Source: Candidatus Latescibacterota bacterium (GTDB lineage Bacteria; Latescibacterota; UBA2968; UBA8231). From it: a DNA stretch of 64,000 nt. The stretch spans positions 1-64,000 of the forward strand of contig JADZBP010000251.1 in NCBI GenBank assembly GCA_020852055.1. Reading direction: 5' to 3'. The notes under the pieces are model-generated. The model was given only the letters and a program-made list of their open reading frames with translations, had not been told where the DNA came from and did no database searches. Numbering within the stretch: position 1 is the stretch's first letter; every line of letters starts with the position of its first letter. Below, in pieces: positions 53,647 through 61,703 of the stretch. A program made the translations under genes and the position numbers.

Positions 53647-53862
53647 TCAGGCCGGCACGGGCATGAGCAGGGGCGTGAAACAACCGCGTCCCTCGCCACA
53701 GGCCCCCGGCGAGACGATGTCGTCGTCTTTGCCGATCACGTGCAGGGTCTTGAGGCAGAAATACTGGGCATGGGGATGCTCTCGCGTCAGGTAGTCCTGG
53801 TCCTGATATGCGGGGATATAGCTCTTCTTGGTGCGCAGGTTCTTGCAGATGGGCTGGGTCAT
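53647..53862 (-). CDS. Small four-cysteine protein of unknown function
   Basis: A 71-residue protein. The start is supported by a GGAGG/AAGG stretch upstream. Composition is protein-like rather than a shadow: PICKNLRTKKSYIPAYQ, then FCLKTLHVIGKDDDIV and ACGEGRGCFTP. The four cysteines (6, 36, 55, 61) could bind zinc or an iron-sulfur cluster. I recognise no named family. It is divergent from the Ldh-family gene and convergent with the Asp-box operon. Confidence 0.65.
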   Translation of the reverse strand: MTQPICKNLRTKKSYIPAYQDQDYLTREHPHAQYFCLKTLHVIGKDDDIVSPGACGEGRGCFTPLLMPVPA

Positions 53863-53989
53863 CGCCTTGATCCTCCGATCCCGTCAAAAAGGAGTGGAGG
53901 TGAATATAGGTGCTCTCCCGAGGTGGGACCAGATTAGAGGCAGTTCAACCCATCCGCCGGTCGCGGCATTTTCCAACAGGAGTATCGCC

Positions 53990-54970
53990 ATGAACCTTCC
54001 GCCCACCGAGTTCATCCGCGTTCCGGCCGACCAGCTCCGCGCCTTGAGCCGGGCGGTTTTCGAGAAGGTCGGGGTGGCGGGCCGCGATGCCGAGTTGATC
54101 GCCGGCCTGCTCGTCGATACCGATTTGCGCGGGGTGTTCAGCCACGGCACGCGCTGTATCAACGGTTATGCGCGCGCCTTTCTGGGTGGCCAACTGAACC
54201 CCACCCCCCGGATCGAGGTGGTCCGCGACGAGCCGAGCACGGCGGTGGTGGACGGGGATGGGGGACTGGGGCACGTGGCCACGGTGCGGGCCACCGAACT
54301 GGCCATCGCCAAGGCCAAGGCGAACGGGGTCGGGGCGGTGGTGGTTCGCAACCACGGGCACTTTGGCGGGGCGGGCAAGTACACCCGCATGGCCCTGCGC
54401 CAGGGCTGCGCGGCCTTCTGCGTCTCCGGCCATACCATCGAGCCGAATATTCCCGATCAGCCGCAGTGGAACCCGATCGGCAATCCGCCGATGAGCTTCG
54501 CCTTTCCTGCCGGTGGCGAGGCGCCGCTGGTCCTGGACATGGGCACCTCCTTCTTTGAGCCGGAACACTTCCCCGCGCTCTTTGCGCAGGTCCCGGCCGC
54601 CTTCTTCAAGAGCATCGGTCTGGTGGCGGTGGCCCAGTTGTTCGGCGGGGTGATGGCAGGCATGATGGCCGCCCAGTTCCGTCCGGAGAACCGGAGCTAC
54701 GCCGCGGCTGGTTACGGCGCGTTCATCGCAGTGGTGGATGTGGCCCGTTTCGTGCCGGTCGAGCAGTTCAAGGCCGAGGTGGACCACTCCATGCAGCGGC
54801 TGCACCAGTTGCCCCCCCTGCCGGGCTATGCGCGCTACGACCTGCCGGGTGGCCTGGAATGGGAGCAGGAGCGCCGCTGGGCCGTGGAGGGGATTCCGCT
54901 GGGCCGGGAGCACCAGCACTCGCTGGAGGAGATCGCCGGCCAGTTGGCGCTGGCCGTGCCGTGGAAATGA
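53990..54970 (+). CDS. Malate/L-lactate dehydrogenase-type (Ldh2/YlbC) oxidoreductase
   Basis: The ATG at 53990 has a CAGGAG site upstream; 326 residues. The family signature LVDTDLRGVFSHGTRCINGY near the N-terminus contains the catalytic His and substrate Arg, and GAVVVRNHGHFGGAGKYTRMA is typical of the NAD(P)H-binding SDR-unrelated fold. Members reduce 2-oxo acids such as malate, ureidoglycolate, 2,3-diketogulonate or sulfolactate. Given the sugar-acid setting, a 2-hydroxyacid derived from the imported substrate is likely. Single-gene unit. Confidence 0.9.
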   Translation: MNLPPTEFIRVPADQLRALSRAVFEKVGVAGRDAELIAGLLVDTDLRGVFSHGTRCINGYARAFLGGQLNPTPRIEVVRDEPSTAVVDGDGGLGHVATVRATELAIAKAKANGVGAVVVRNHGHFGGAGKYTRMALRQGCAAFCVSGHTIEPNIPDQPQWNPIGNPPMSFAFPAGGEAPLVLDMGTSFFEPEHFPALFAQVPAAFFKSIGLVAVAQLFGGVMAGMMAAQFRPENRSYAAAGYGAFIAVVDVARFVPVEQFKAEVDHSMQRLHQLPPLPGYARYDLPGGLEWEQERRWAVEGIPLGREHQHSLEEIAGQLALAVPWK

Positions 54971-55091
54971 GGTAGGGCAACAGACCTCTGCAAATGGCCA
55001 TCAACATCATCGTCTAGGTGCTCACCCGGGAAGGGTCGATGACCCAGCGCCTCATGCAGAGGGTGAACTGAAGCTGGCGATGGCAGGACCT

Positions 55092-56057
55092 TTACGCGGC
55101 CAGGCTCTCCAGGGCGCGGCGCACCAGATTGCGGGTCAGCGCCACCTTGAATTCGTTGTCGCTCAGGGGCTGGGCGCCCTCGATGGCCACCTCGGCGGCT
55201 CGGCCGATGGTCTCGGCCGAGAGGGTCTTGCCTTCCAACTCGGCCTCGGCCTTGGCCACCCGGTAGGGGACGGGGGCCACCCCGCCCAGCACCAGCCGCG
55301 CCGACTGCACCTTCTTCCCGTCCATCACCAGCACCGCCGCCACACTGCTGAGGGCGAAGTCTAGCGACTGCTTCTCGCGGAACTTGAGATAGGTGGAGCG
55401 GGTGTGGGGGCGCAGGCGGGGCACCCGGATGCGGGTGAGGATCTCGTCGGGTTGTAACAGGTTTTCGCGGCGCAGGTTCTCGTCGGGATACTGGAAAAAG
55501 CCCTCGATGGGTTGTTCGCGCCGGCCATTGGGGCCGTAGATCTCGAGGGTGGCGCCCAGGGCCTGCAGGGCCGGGGCCGCGTCCGAGGGGTGCACGATGA
55601 AGCTGGGGCCGGCCTCGAAGATGGCGTTGTACTTGTTGAGGCCCTCCACCGCATAACACTTATATCCCCCCTTCTTCAGGCAGGGATACTGCCGGCCCCG
55701 GAAGTACCAGCAGCGGGGCCGCTGGCACAGGTTGCCGCCCAGGGTGCCCATGTTGCGCAGTTGCGGGGTGGCGATGGAGGACGCGGCTTGGGCCAGCACC
55801 GGGTACTGGTCCAGCTTCTCCAACTGGGCGATGGTGGTCAGGGCGCCGATATCCAGCCCCTTGCCGGTGTCCTGGATGCCGCGCAGGGCCTCGATGCGTT
55901 TGATGTTCACCACGCGCTCGGGCTGGATCAGGCGTTCCTTGAGTTGATCCAGGAGGTCGGTGCCCCCGGCCAGCACGGCGCTGGGCCCCCAGCGTTTGCC
56001 CAGCAAGGCGGGCAGGTCTTCGAGGCGGGTGGGTTCGAGGTACTCGAAATCGATCAT
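55092..56057 (-). CDS. FAD-binding subunit of an aldehyde oxidoreductase-type molybdenum hydroxylase (YagS-like)
   Basis: A 321-residue FAD domain protein. The FAD motifs AVLAGGTDLLDQLK and IATPQLRNMGTLGGNL are visible. An insertion with four cysteines, CQRPRCWYFRGRQYPC and KGGYKC, matches the extra [4Fe-4S] site known from E. coli PaoB/YagS and 4-hydroxybenzoyl-CoA reductase beta. It is the last gene of the lactonase-YagT-YagR-YagS unit, 13 bases after the large subunit, and completes the electron chain Mo, 2Fe-2S, FAD. Confidence 0.94.
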   Translation of the reverse strand: MIDFEYLEPTRLEDLPALLGKRWGPSAVLAGGTDLLDQLKERLIQPERVVNIKRIEALRGIQDTGKGLDIGALTTIAQLEKLDQYPVLAQAASSIATPQLRNMGTLGGNLCQRPRCWYFRGRQYPCLKKGGYKCYAVEGLNKYNAIFEAGPSFIVHPSDAAPALQALGATLEIYGPNGRREQPIEGFFQYPDENLRRENLLQPDEILTRIRVPRLRPHTRSTYLKFREKQSLDFALSSVAAVLVMDGKKVQSARLVLGGVAPVPYRVAKAEAELEGKTLSAETIGRAAEVAIEGAQPLSDNEFKVALTRNLVRRALESLAA

Positions 56058-56070
56058 CTCAACACTCTCC

Positions 56071-58161
56071 TCAGGCGCCCAGGGCCTGTAACACCCGGTC
56101 CGGGGTCATGGGCAACTGGCGCAGGCGCACCCCGATGGCGTTGTACACCGCGTTGGCGATGGCGGCGGCGGTGGGGATGGTGGGCGGCTCGCCGATGCCG
56201 ATCACCCCGCGCTCCGCTTCGTCGAAGAGGATCACCTCGATCTGGGGGACTTCGAGGGCGCCGGCGATCTTGTAGTTCTCGAAATCGGGGTTGACCATGG
56301 TGCCGGTGGTCGGGTCGAGCAGGCGCTCCTCGAAGAGGGCGTAGCTGAGGCCCTGGATCACCCCGCCGTTGATCTGACTCTCGGTGGTCAGCCGATCGAG
56401 GACCAGGCCGCAGTCGGCCACGGCCACCACCCGCAGCACCTGGATGCGGCCAGTGTCGGTGTCCACCTCCACCTCGGCGAACTGGCAGCCGGCCACCCCG
56501 GCGGAGGAGAGGCCCTCCACCCATTGGCCGCTGGCGCTGAGTACCTGGGTGCCCAGCAGGCCGCAGACCTCCTGCCAGGTGAGGCTCTGGTTGTTGCCGT
56601 ATATCCGGCCCCCGGAAAAAGACACCTGATCGGCGGCCACCCCCAGATGCGGGGCGGCGAGTTCGGCCACCTGCTGTCTGGCTTTCTCGGCGGTGTTCTT
56701 GACCGCCGGTGCCACCGAGGGGGCGGTGGTGCTGCCGCCCGAGCCGCCCGAGTAGGGATAGTCGCTGTCGCCGATGAGCGGGCGGATGGCGCTGAGGGGC
56801 AGGCCCAATTCCTCGGCGGCGATGGCGGCGACGATGGTGCGGGTGCCGGTGCCCAGGTCCTGGGTGCCGATGCGCAGCTCCACGGTGCCGTCGGCGAAGA
56901 CCTTGATCTCGGCGTGGCTGCCACCCCCGCCGGTGCCCCAGACACTGGCCCCCAGTCCCAGGCCGCGCTTGAGCGGTCCCTTGCCGCTGCCTGGCGCCTG
57001 GCGCCCGGTCCAGCCGATGCGCTCGGCGCCCAGGCGCCATTCCTGCTGGCGGGCCGGGTTGTTGTCGTGGCGCAGGCGGAATTCGAGCGGATCGATGCCC
57101 AGCTTCTCGGCCATCTCGTCCATGAGTTGTTCCATGGAGAAACAGCCCTGGGGACTGCCCGGGGCGCGGAAAGGCCGGGCCTCGCCCGCGTTGGTGTACA
57201 CATCCGCGTGGGTGTGTTTCCAGGCCGGCAAACTGCGGTACACGTAGGGCAGGGCCACCCCGGCGCCGCCGGCGATGCCGGCGCTGCCCCAGGTGGTGGC
57301 CGAGAAGGCCACCAGGGAGCCGTCGCGCTTGGCGCCCAACTTGAGCTGTTGTTTGCTGCTGGGGCGGTTGCCGGTGCTCAGATGCTCGTCGCGGCGCGAG
57401 AGCATGAGTTTGACCGGGGCCCCGGCCAGTTTGGCCAGGCGCGCGGCGATGGCGGTGTAGCGGCCGGCCCAGAGCTTGCTGCCAAAGCCGCCGCCCATGT
57501 GGTGGCAGATCACCCGCACCTGGTTGACGGGGATCTCCAGGGCCTGGGCCACGCCCTCGCGCACGCCATTGACGGCTTGGGTGGAATCGTAGATGGTGAG
57601 CTGATCCCCCTCCCACACCGCCACGCTGCCGTGGGTCTCCAGCGAGGAGTGGGTCTGGACCTGGGTGCGGTACTCGGCCTCGACGATCACCTCGGCGGCG
57701 GCAAAGCCGGCTTCCACGTCCCCCTCGCCGCTGGTCTTGGCCTCGGTGATATTGCTGCGCTCGGCGAATACCCGCGGGGCGCCATCCTCCATGGCCGAGT
57801 CGAGGTCGGCGACAAAGGGCCGCGCCTCGTATTCGACCTCGAAGAGTTCCAGGGCGTCGCGGGCCAGTTGCGGGGTGGTGGCCGCCACCGCCGCCACGTA
57901 CTCGCCGGCATAGCGGGCGGTGCCGGTGGGGTGGATGTCGGTGAGCACCGCCCGGACCCCGGGCAATTTGCGCACCTCACTGTCGTCGATGCGCAGCACC
58001 AGGGCCGCCGGGTGCGGGCAGGTCAGCAGGGCGCCGTAGAGCAGGCCCTCCAACTGGATATCGTAGGTGTACTTGGCCTGGCCGCTGACCTTGAGCGGGG
58101 CCTCGACGCGGGGCTGGCGCTGGCTGAGCACCTGCATTTCACCAAGGGGTTTCCAGGCCAT
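56071..58161 (-). CDS. Molybdopterin-binding subunit of xanthine dehydrogenase-family enzyme (YagR-like)
   Basis: A 696-residue large subunit, slightly shorter than PaoC/YagR. Domain order is normal: the a/b hammerhead (KVSGQAKYTYDIQLEGLLYG), then the Mo-cofactor domains with HMGGGFGSK, ARPFRAPGSPQGCFSMEQ, GTQDLGTGTRT and the terminal catalytic glutamate in GIGEPPTIPTAAAIANAV. It hydroxylates an aldehyde or N-heterocycle with water-derived oxygen. The iron-sulfur partner carries a Tat signal, so the complex is probably exported folded to the periplasm as PaoABC is. Confidence 0.95.
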   Translation of the reverse strand: MAWKPLGEMQVLSQRQPRVEAPLKVSGQAKYTYDIQLEGLLYGALLTCPHPAALVLRIDDSEVRKLPGVRAVLTDIHPTGTARYAGEYVAAVAATTPQLARDALELFEVEYEARPFVADLDSAMEDGAPRVFAERSNITEAKTSGEGDVEAGFAAAEVIVEAEYRTQVQTHSSLETHGSVAVWEGDQLTIYDSTQAVNGVREGVAQALEIPVNQVRVICHHMGGGFGSKLWAGRYTAIAARLAKLAGAPVKLMLSRRDEHLSTGNRPSSKQQLKLGAKRDGSLVAFSATTWGSAGIAGGAGVALPYVYRSLPAWKHTHADVYTNAGEARPFRAPGSPQGCFSMEQLMDEMAEKLGIDPLEFRLRHDNNPARQQEWRLGAERIGWTGRQAPGSGKGPLKRGLGLGASVWGTGGGGSHAEIKVFADGTVELRIGTQDLGTGTRTIVAAIAAEELGLPLSAIRPLIGDSDYPYSGGSGGSTTAPSVAPAVKNTAEKARQQVAELAAPHLGVAADQVSFSGGRIYGNNQSLTWQEVCGLLGTQVLSASGQWVEGLSSAGVAGCQFAEVEVDTDTGRIQVLRVVAVADCGLVLDRLTTESQINGGVIQGLSYALFEERLLDPTTGTMVNPDFENYKIAGALEVPQIEVILFDEAERGVIGIGEPPTIPTAAAIANAVYNAIGVRLRQLPMTPDRVLQALGA

Positions 58162-58164
58162 GGC

Positions 58165-58788
58165 TCAGCCTCCTCCCTTGAGGCGGCGGGCGGCGTCCTC
58201 GACCGCGGCAAAGACCTTGGGATAGGTGCCGCAGCGGCAGAGGTTGCCCGAGACCCCGAGGCGGATCTGCTCCGGGGTGGGATCGGGGGTTTGGCGCAGC
58301 AGGGCGGTGGAGGCCATCACCAGGCCGGGGGTGCAGAAACCGCACATCAGCCCGTCGTGGTCCACAAAGGCCTGCTGTACTGGCGAGAGCTGGTCGCCCT
58401 GGGCCAGGCCCTCGACGGTGGTGATCTCGTGCCCGCGGGCGTCGAGGGCCAGGATCATACAGGCCAGCACCGCCTCGCCGTCCAACAGCACGGTGCAGGC
58501 CCCGCACTGGCCCCGGTCGCAGACCTCCTTGGAGCCGGTCAGGCCCAACTGGTCGCGCAGGGCCGCCAGCAGGGTGGTGCGCGGCTCGACGTTCACCTGG
58601 CGGGCAGCGCCGTTGATTTTGAGCTGGATGGCCTGCGGGCCCTTGAGCGGTTCCGGGCCGGCGGCTGCCGCCACCTGGGCGCCGATCAGGCCCTCGTTGA
58701 GCGCCGCGCCGCCGAGCAGGCCACCGCCTACCCCTTTGAGAAACCCCCGCCGCGAAATGCCGGCTGCCGGGTCCTGTTCGTCTGCCAT
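58165..58788 (-). CDS. Tat-exported 2Fe-2S subunit of the molybdenum hydroxylase (YagT-like)
   Basis: The ATG at 58788 follows a GGAGGAAG site; 207 residues. The N-terminal SRRGFLKG is a twin-arginine signal followed by a hydrophobic stretch ending near AQVAAAA. Two 2Fe-2S sites are visible: CDRGQCGACTVLLDG with a later Cys, and CGFCTPG plus CRCGTYPKV. It starts the three-subunit enzyme operon proper, 17 bases after the lactonase and three bases before YagR. The Tat leader carries the cofactor-loaded complex across the inner membrane. Confidence 0.95.
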   Translation of the reverse strand: MADEQDPAAGISRRGFLKGVGGGLLGGAALNEGLIGAQVAAAAGPEPLKGPQAIQLKINGAARQVNVEPRTTLLAALRDQLGLTGSKEVCDRGQCGACTVLLDGEAVLACMILALDARGHEITTVEGLAQGDQLSPVQQAFVDHDGLMCGFCTPGLVMASTALLRQTPDPTPEQIRLGVSGNLCRCGTYPKVFAAVEDAARRLKGGG

Positions 58789-58805
58789 AGTGCTTCCTCC
58801 GTGCT

Positions 58806-59903
58806 TCAGGCCGGGATCAACTTCAGGCACACCGGGGCCGGCGCCTGGGCGCTGTGGCCGGTGGGGCTGAGGCGGCCGCTCTGAGGGTCGATGCGGAAGA
58901 CGACGATGTTGTCGGTGGACTGGTTGGCGGCCAGCAGGAAGGCCCCGGTCGGGTCGATGGCGAAGTTGCGCGGGGTTTTGCCCTGGGTGGACTCGTGGCC
59001 CACCACGGTGACCTGGCCGGTGCCCTGGTCGATGGCGCCGATGACGATGCTGTCGTGGCCGCGGTTGGAGCCGTAGACGAATTTGCCCGAGGGGTGCACG
59101 TGTACATCGGCGGTGTGGCTGGTGCCGCCAAAATCGGCGGGCAGGGTGGGCACGGTGTTGAGCAGGGTCAGCGCCCCGCGCCCGGCGTCGTAGGCATAGG
59201 CCGAGAGGGTGTTGCCGATCTCGTTGATCAGGTAGGCCCAGCGGCCATTGGGGTGGAAGTCGAAGTGGCGCGGGCCGGCTCCCGGAGCGGTGCGGGTATG
59301 GGGCGCGTCGTTGGGGACCAGTTTGCCGCGCTCCAGGTCGAGTTTGTAGGCCACCACCTGGTCGAGCCCCAGATCGGGGGCGAAGGCAAAGCGGTTGTCC
59401 GGGGCGACCATGATGGAATGGGCGTGTGGACCTTCCTGGCGCTGGGGGTTGGCGCTGGAGCCCTGGTGCTGGACAAAGTCGGAGGCCTCACCCAGGCTGC
59501 CGTCGGTGCGGATGGGCAGCATAACCACGCTGCCGCTCAGATAGTTGGCGGCCAGCACATAGCGGCCGCTGGTGTCCACGCTCAGGTGGCAGGGCCAGGT
59601 GCCGATGGCGGCCTGGCTGTTGAGGTGGGCCAGGGCGCCGGTGGTCCGGTCGCGCATATAGGCGTGTACTGCGCCGCTCTCCTTGCCTTGGTAGTCGAGG
59701 ATCTCGCTGACGGCGTAGAGGAACCCGCCGTTGGGGTGCAGGGCCAGAAAGGAGGGGTTCTGGGCGCCGCCGGCCGCACTGAGCCGCTCGAGGGCGCCGG
59801 TTTCGGCGTCAAAGCGGAAGACGAAGATGCCCTCGTCGCGGTGGGTGGGCGGGGAGCCGGTCTGGGTATAAGTACCCGCGTACATCAGATAATTCCTAGC
59901 CAT
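58806..59903 (-). CDS. Lactonase family beta-propeller protein (6-phosphogluconolactonase/YbhE-like)
   Basis: The ATG at 59903 (MARNYLMYAGTYTQ), with AGGAGA upstream, is the real start; 365 residues. The seven-bladed lactonase fold is evident from repeated blades such as NPSFLALHPNGGFLYAVSE, PCHLSVDTSGRYVLAANY, PHAHSIMVAPDNRFAFAPDLG and ADVHVHPSGKFVYGSNRG. Glu and His of the family site (EGPHAH) are present. It would hydrolyse sugar lactones. No signal peptide. As first gene before a molybdenum hydroxylase it could open a lactone made by sugar oxidation, although the enzymes may sit in different compartments. Confidence 0.9.
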   Translation of the reverse strand: MARNYLMYAGTYTQTGSPPTHRDEGIFVFRFDAETGALERLSAAGGAQNPSFLALHPNGGFLYAVSEILDYQGKESGAVHAYMRDRTTGALAHLNSQAAIGTWPCHLSVDTSGRYVLAANYLSGSVVMLPIRTDGSLGEASDFVQHQGSSANPQRQEGPHAHSIMVAPDNRFAFAPDLGLDQVVAYKLDLERGKLVPNDAPHTRTAPGAGPRHFDFHPNGRWAYLINEIGNTLSAYAYDAGRGALTLLNTVPTLPADFGGTSHTADVHVHPSGKFVYGSNRGHDSIVIGAIDQGTGQVTVVGHESTQGKTPRNFAIDPTGAFLLAANQSTDNIVVFRIDPQSGRLSPTGHSAQAPAPVCLKLIPA

Positions 59904-59979
59904 CGCGCTCGCTCTCCTGGTGGGGGATTCTGCAATGAACCTACAAAATAGCTCAAGCCCTTTCCCGCAGCCAGAGGGC

Positions 59980-60018
59980 AAAAAAAGAGCCCGCTGCCTC
60001 CATGGTGCGGCAGCGGGC
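59980..60018 (-). terminator. Rho-independent terminator of the small HTH gene
   Basis: On the minus strand a perfect 10-bp stem (GCCCGCTGCC / GGCAGCGGGC) with a 10-base loop is followed, after two bases, by seven T. It ends the small HTH transcript 22 bases past its stop and insulates the lactonase operon. Confidence 0.9.
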
Positions 60019-60040
60019 GGGAACCGGGGGGCGGGTGGGT

Positions 60041-60241
60041 TCAGGGGTTCAGTTCGTCCCCGGGGGAGGGCTTCTGCCCCTGCCAGCGCCGGCGCCGGCG
60101 GGCCTGCGGGGTCTGGATGCCGTATTGCCGGCACAAGCGGCCAAAGCTGCCGGCGGCGATGCCCAGGGCCTGGCCTGCCTCCTTGTTGCTGACATACAAC
60201 CGGGCCGCCCGTTCGACGCGGCTCGGATCTACCTTTTCCAT
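60041..60241 (-). CDS. Small helix-turn-helix protein
   Basis: The ATG at 60241 follows GGAGG; 66 residues. The core ARLYVSNKEAGQALGIAAGSFGRLCRQYGIQTPQ is a homeodomain-like/sigma-70 region 4-type helix-turn-helix, followed by an Arg-rich tail (ARRRRRWQG) suited to DNA contact. Divergent from the XRE-peptidase pair across a 174-bp region with operators, it is probably a small DNA-binding regulator of the switch. It has its own promoter and terminator, so it is a true gene and not a shadow. Confidence 0.75.
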   Translation of the reverse strand: MEKVDPSRVERAARLYVSNKEAGQALGIAAGSFGRLCRQYGIQTPQARRRRRWQGQKPSPGDELNP

Positions 60242-60262
60242 AGCGCCTCCTCTGGGTTGGGA

Positions 60263-60280
60263 GGTTCGCTTTAGCGAACC
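60263..60280. promoter_or_regulatory. Operator-like perfect palindrome
   Basis: GGTTCGC-TTTA-GCGAACC is a perfect 7-bp dyad just downstream of the predicted start of the small HTH transcript. The half site GCGAACC recurs at 60331-60337 inside TTCGCGAA, next to the other promoter. A regulator bound here would block transcription of the small HTH gene. Confidence 0.6.
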
Positions 60281-60290
60281 AATTTTACTG

Positions 60291-60319
60291 AATATATCCG
60301 ATGGGGAATACACCGGCAA
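60291..60319 (-). promoter_or_regulatory. Promoter of the small HTH gene
   Basis: On the minus strand TTGCCG (60314-60319) and TATATT (60291-60296) are exactly 17 bp apart; start near 60284, about 40 bases before the ATG, immediately before the palindromic operator. Confidence 0.55.
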
Positions 60320-60385
60320 GGTCTTTCTTCGCGAACCGGCAAGGTTTTTGGTTTGCGATTGGCCAAAAGCTGGTGTATCTTCCCC
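60303..60385. repeat. Direct and inverted repeats in the divergent switch region
   Basis: ACCGGCAAGGT occurs at 60312-60322 and 60335-60345 (23-base period). GGGGAATACACC (60303-60314) is mirrored by GGTGTATCTTCCCC (60372-60385) with a two-base insertion. These sites overlap the boxes of both promoters. Confidence 0.55.
60353..60381 (+). promoter_or_regulatory. Promoter of the XRE-peptidase operon
   Basis: TTGCGA (60353-60358) and TATCTT (60376-60381) are 17 bp apart; start near 60388, about 28 bases before the ATG, with a GAGGA site in the leader. Confidence 0.5.
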
Positions 60386-60415
60386 AATAAGACGGTATCG
60401 ACGAGGAAAAAGACG

Positions 60416-60829
60416 ATGGAAATTGGCGATTATATCAAAAAATACCGAGAATTGCGCGGCTACACCCTGCCGGATCTGGCGGCCAGGGCCGGGGTCTCAA
60501 AGGCCTTCCTGTGGGAGATCGAGAGCGGCAAGAGCCGGCGACCCGGCGCCGAGGTGTTGTTCCGGATCGCCGAAGCCCTCGGGGTCACCATTGCCCAGTT
60601 GATGGGCCGCCCGCCCGAGCGCGAGGTCCAGAACCTGATCGAGCCGGAGATCAACGCCGGCCTGCGGGCCTTCATCAACGAGCGCAAGATTCAGGGCCGC
60701 GCCCTCGAACCCGAGGAGATCAAATCCCTCTCCTTCGTGCAGTTGAAAGGCGGCCGGCCCACCACCAAGGAGCAGTGGGCGCTGGTGTACGGCATGCTGC
60801 GCGAGATCACCGGGGAAGCGCGTGGCTGA
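60416..60829 (+). CDS. XRE-family HTH transcriptional regulator
   Basis: The ATG at 60416 follows GAGGA; 137 residues. An N-terminal XRE/Cro helix-turn-helix is clear (IKKYRELRGYTLPDLAARAG, SKAFLWEIESGKSRRPG, ALGVTIAQLMGR). The C-terminal half is an uncharacterised helical region that probably mediates dimerisation or contact with the peptidase. It overlaps the peptidase start by eight bases. XRE + ImmA/IrrE pairs act as stress- or element-linked switches where the peptidase removes the repressor; I infer the same here. Confidence 0.92.
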   Translation: MEIGDYIKKYRELRGYTLPDLAARAGVSKAFLWEIESGKSRRPGAEVLFRIAEALGVTIAQLMGRPPEREVQNLIEPEINAGLRAFINERKIQGRALEPEEIKSLSFVQLKGGRPTTKEQWALVYGMLREITGEARG

Positions 60830-61703
60830 GGTCTCCCTCGAAGAGAGCGTGCGCCAGCGGGCGCGGGCCAAACTCGCCGAGGCCGATGAGTTGCTGCGCG
60901 CCATCGACGAGGGCTGGGCGCCGCCGCCTTTCGACCCGCTGCTGGTGGCCCGGGCCCTGGGTATCCGCTGCGCGCCGGTGGCCGAGCCCTGGCTGGAAGA
61001 CGCGATGATCTTTGTGCAAGAGGGGCGGCCCACCATCCTCTACCGCGCGGGCCGGCCGCCGGCGCGCACCTCCTTCGACATCTTCCACGAGATCGCCCAC
61101 ACCCTCTTCCCCGATTACCTGAGCAACCCGCGCTACCGCCATCCCCGGCGGCCCCGGCTCTTCGAACCCGAGGGCCGGCTCGAGTACCTGTGCGACCTGG
61201 CCGCCACCGAATTCCTGCTGCCCATGGACCTCTTTGGTGCCGACCTGGCGGCCGGTGGTTTCGGGGCGGGCCGTGCCGAAGCCCTGGCTGCCCGCTACGG
61301 TGCCTCATTGGAGGCGGTGTGTCTGCGCATGGTGGAGACCGACCTGGAGCCCTGCGCCCTGGTGCTGGTTGAACCGCGGCGCCAGCTCAAACGGGGGCAG
61401 TGGCGGGAGCTGGAGCGCTGGATGGGGCTGCCCCAGCCAGAGGGCCAGCGGCTGCGGGCCACCTACGCGGTGCTCAGCGAGGGCTTCCGCCGGCAGGGTC
61501 TCACCTTTCCCACCTGTCTGGCCCTGGGCCAGCGCAACTGCCTCGACCTGGCCGCCCGCAGCCGCAAACTGGCCGCCGGCCAGGAGCGCCTGGATCTGGG
61601 GCAGGGCCGGTCGCGGGAATTCCACGTCGAAGCCCTGCCGCTTACCACCCACCCCAGCCGGCGCGGCCGCGTGCCGGTGCTGGCCTTCTTTTACCCTCGT
61701 TAG
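60822..61703 (+). CDS. ImmA/IrrE family metallo-endopeptidase
   Basis: A 293-residue protein starting with GTG inside the end of the regulator gene. The zinc motif is in IFHEIAHTLFPDY (His89-Glu90-His93), with a downstream Glu in YLCDLAATEFLLP as third ligand. The C-terminal ~130 residues are longer than in ImmA and resemble the extended IrrE group. Such peptidases cleave the partner XRE repressor after DNA damage or other stress. Its stop overlaps the stop of the convergent DUF5916 gene by four bases. Confidence 0.92.
   Translation: MAEVSLEESVRQRARAKLAEADELLRAIDEGWAPPPFDPLLVARALGIRCAPVAEPWLEDAMIFVQEGRPTILYRAGRPPARTSFDIFHEIAHTLFPDYLSNPRYRHPRRPRLFEPEGRLEYLCDLAATEFLLPMDLFGADLAAGGFGAGRAEALAARYGASLEAVCLRMVETDLEPCALVLVEPRRQLKRGQWRELERWMGLPQPEGQRLRATYAVLSEGFRRQGLTFPTCLALGQRNCLDLAARSRKLAAGQERLDLGQGRSREFHVEALPLTTHPSRRGRVPVLAFFYPR

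Noticed and set aside
56524-58884. 786-residue ORF on the plus strand
   Set aside because: Antisense to the YagR/YagT genes with intact cofactor motifs; no recognisable domain of its own.
60041-61703. Prophage or integrative element
   Set aside because: The regulator set resembles an element switch, but no integrase, attachment site, structural or replication gene is present around it.
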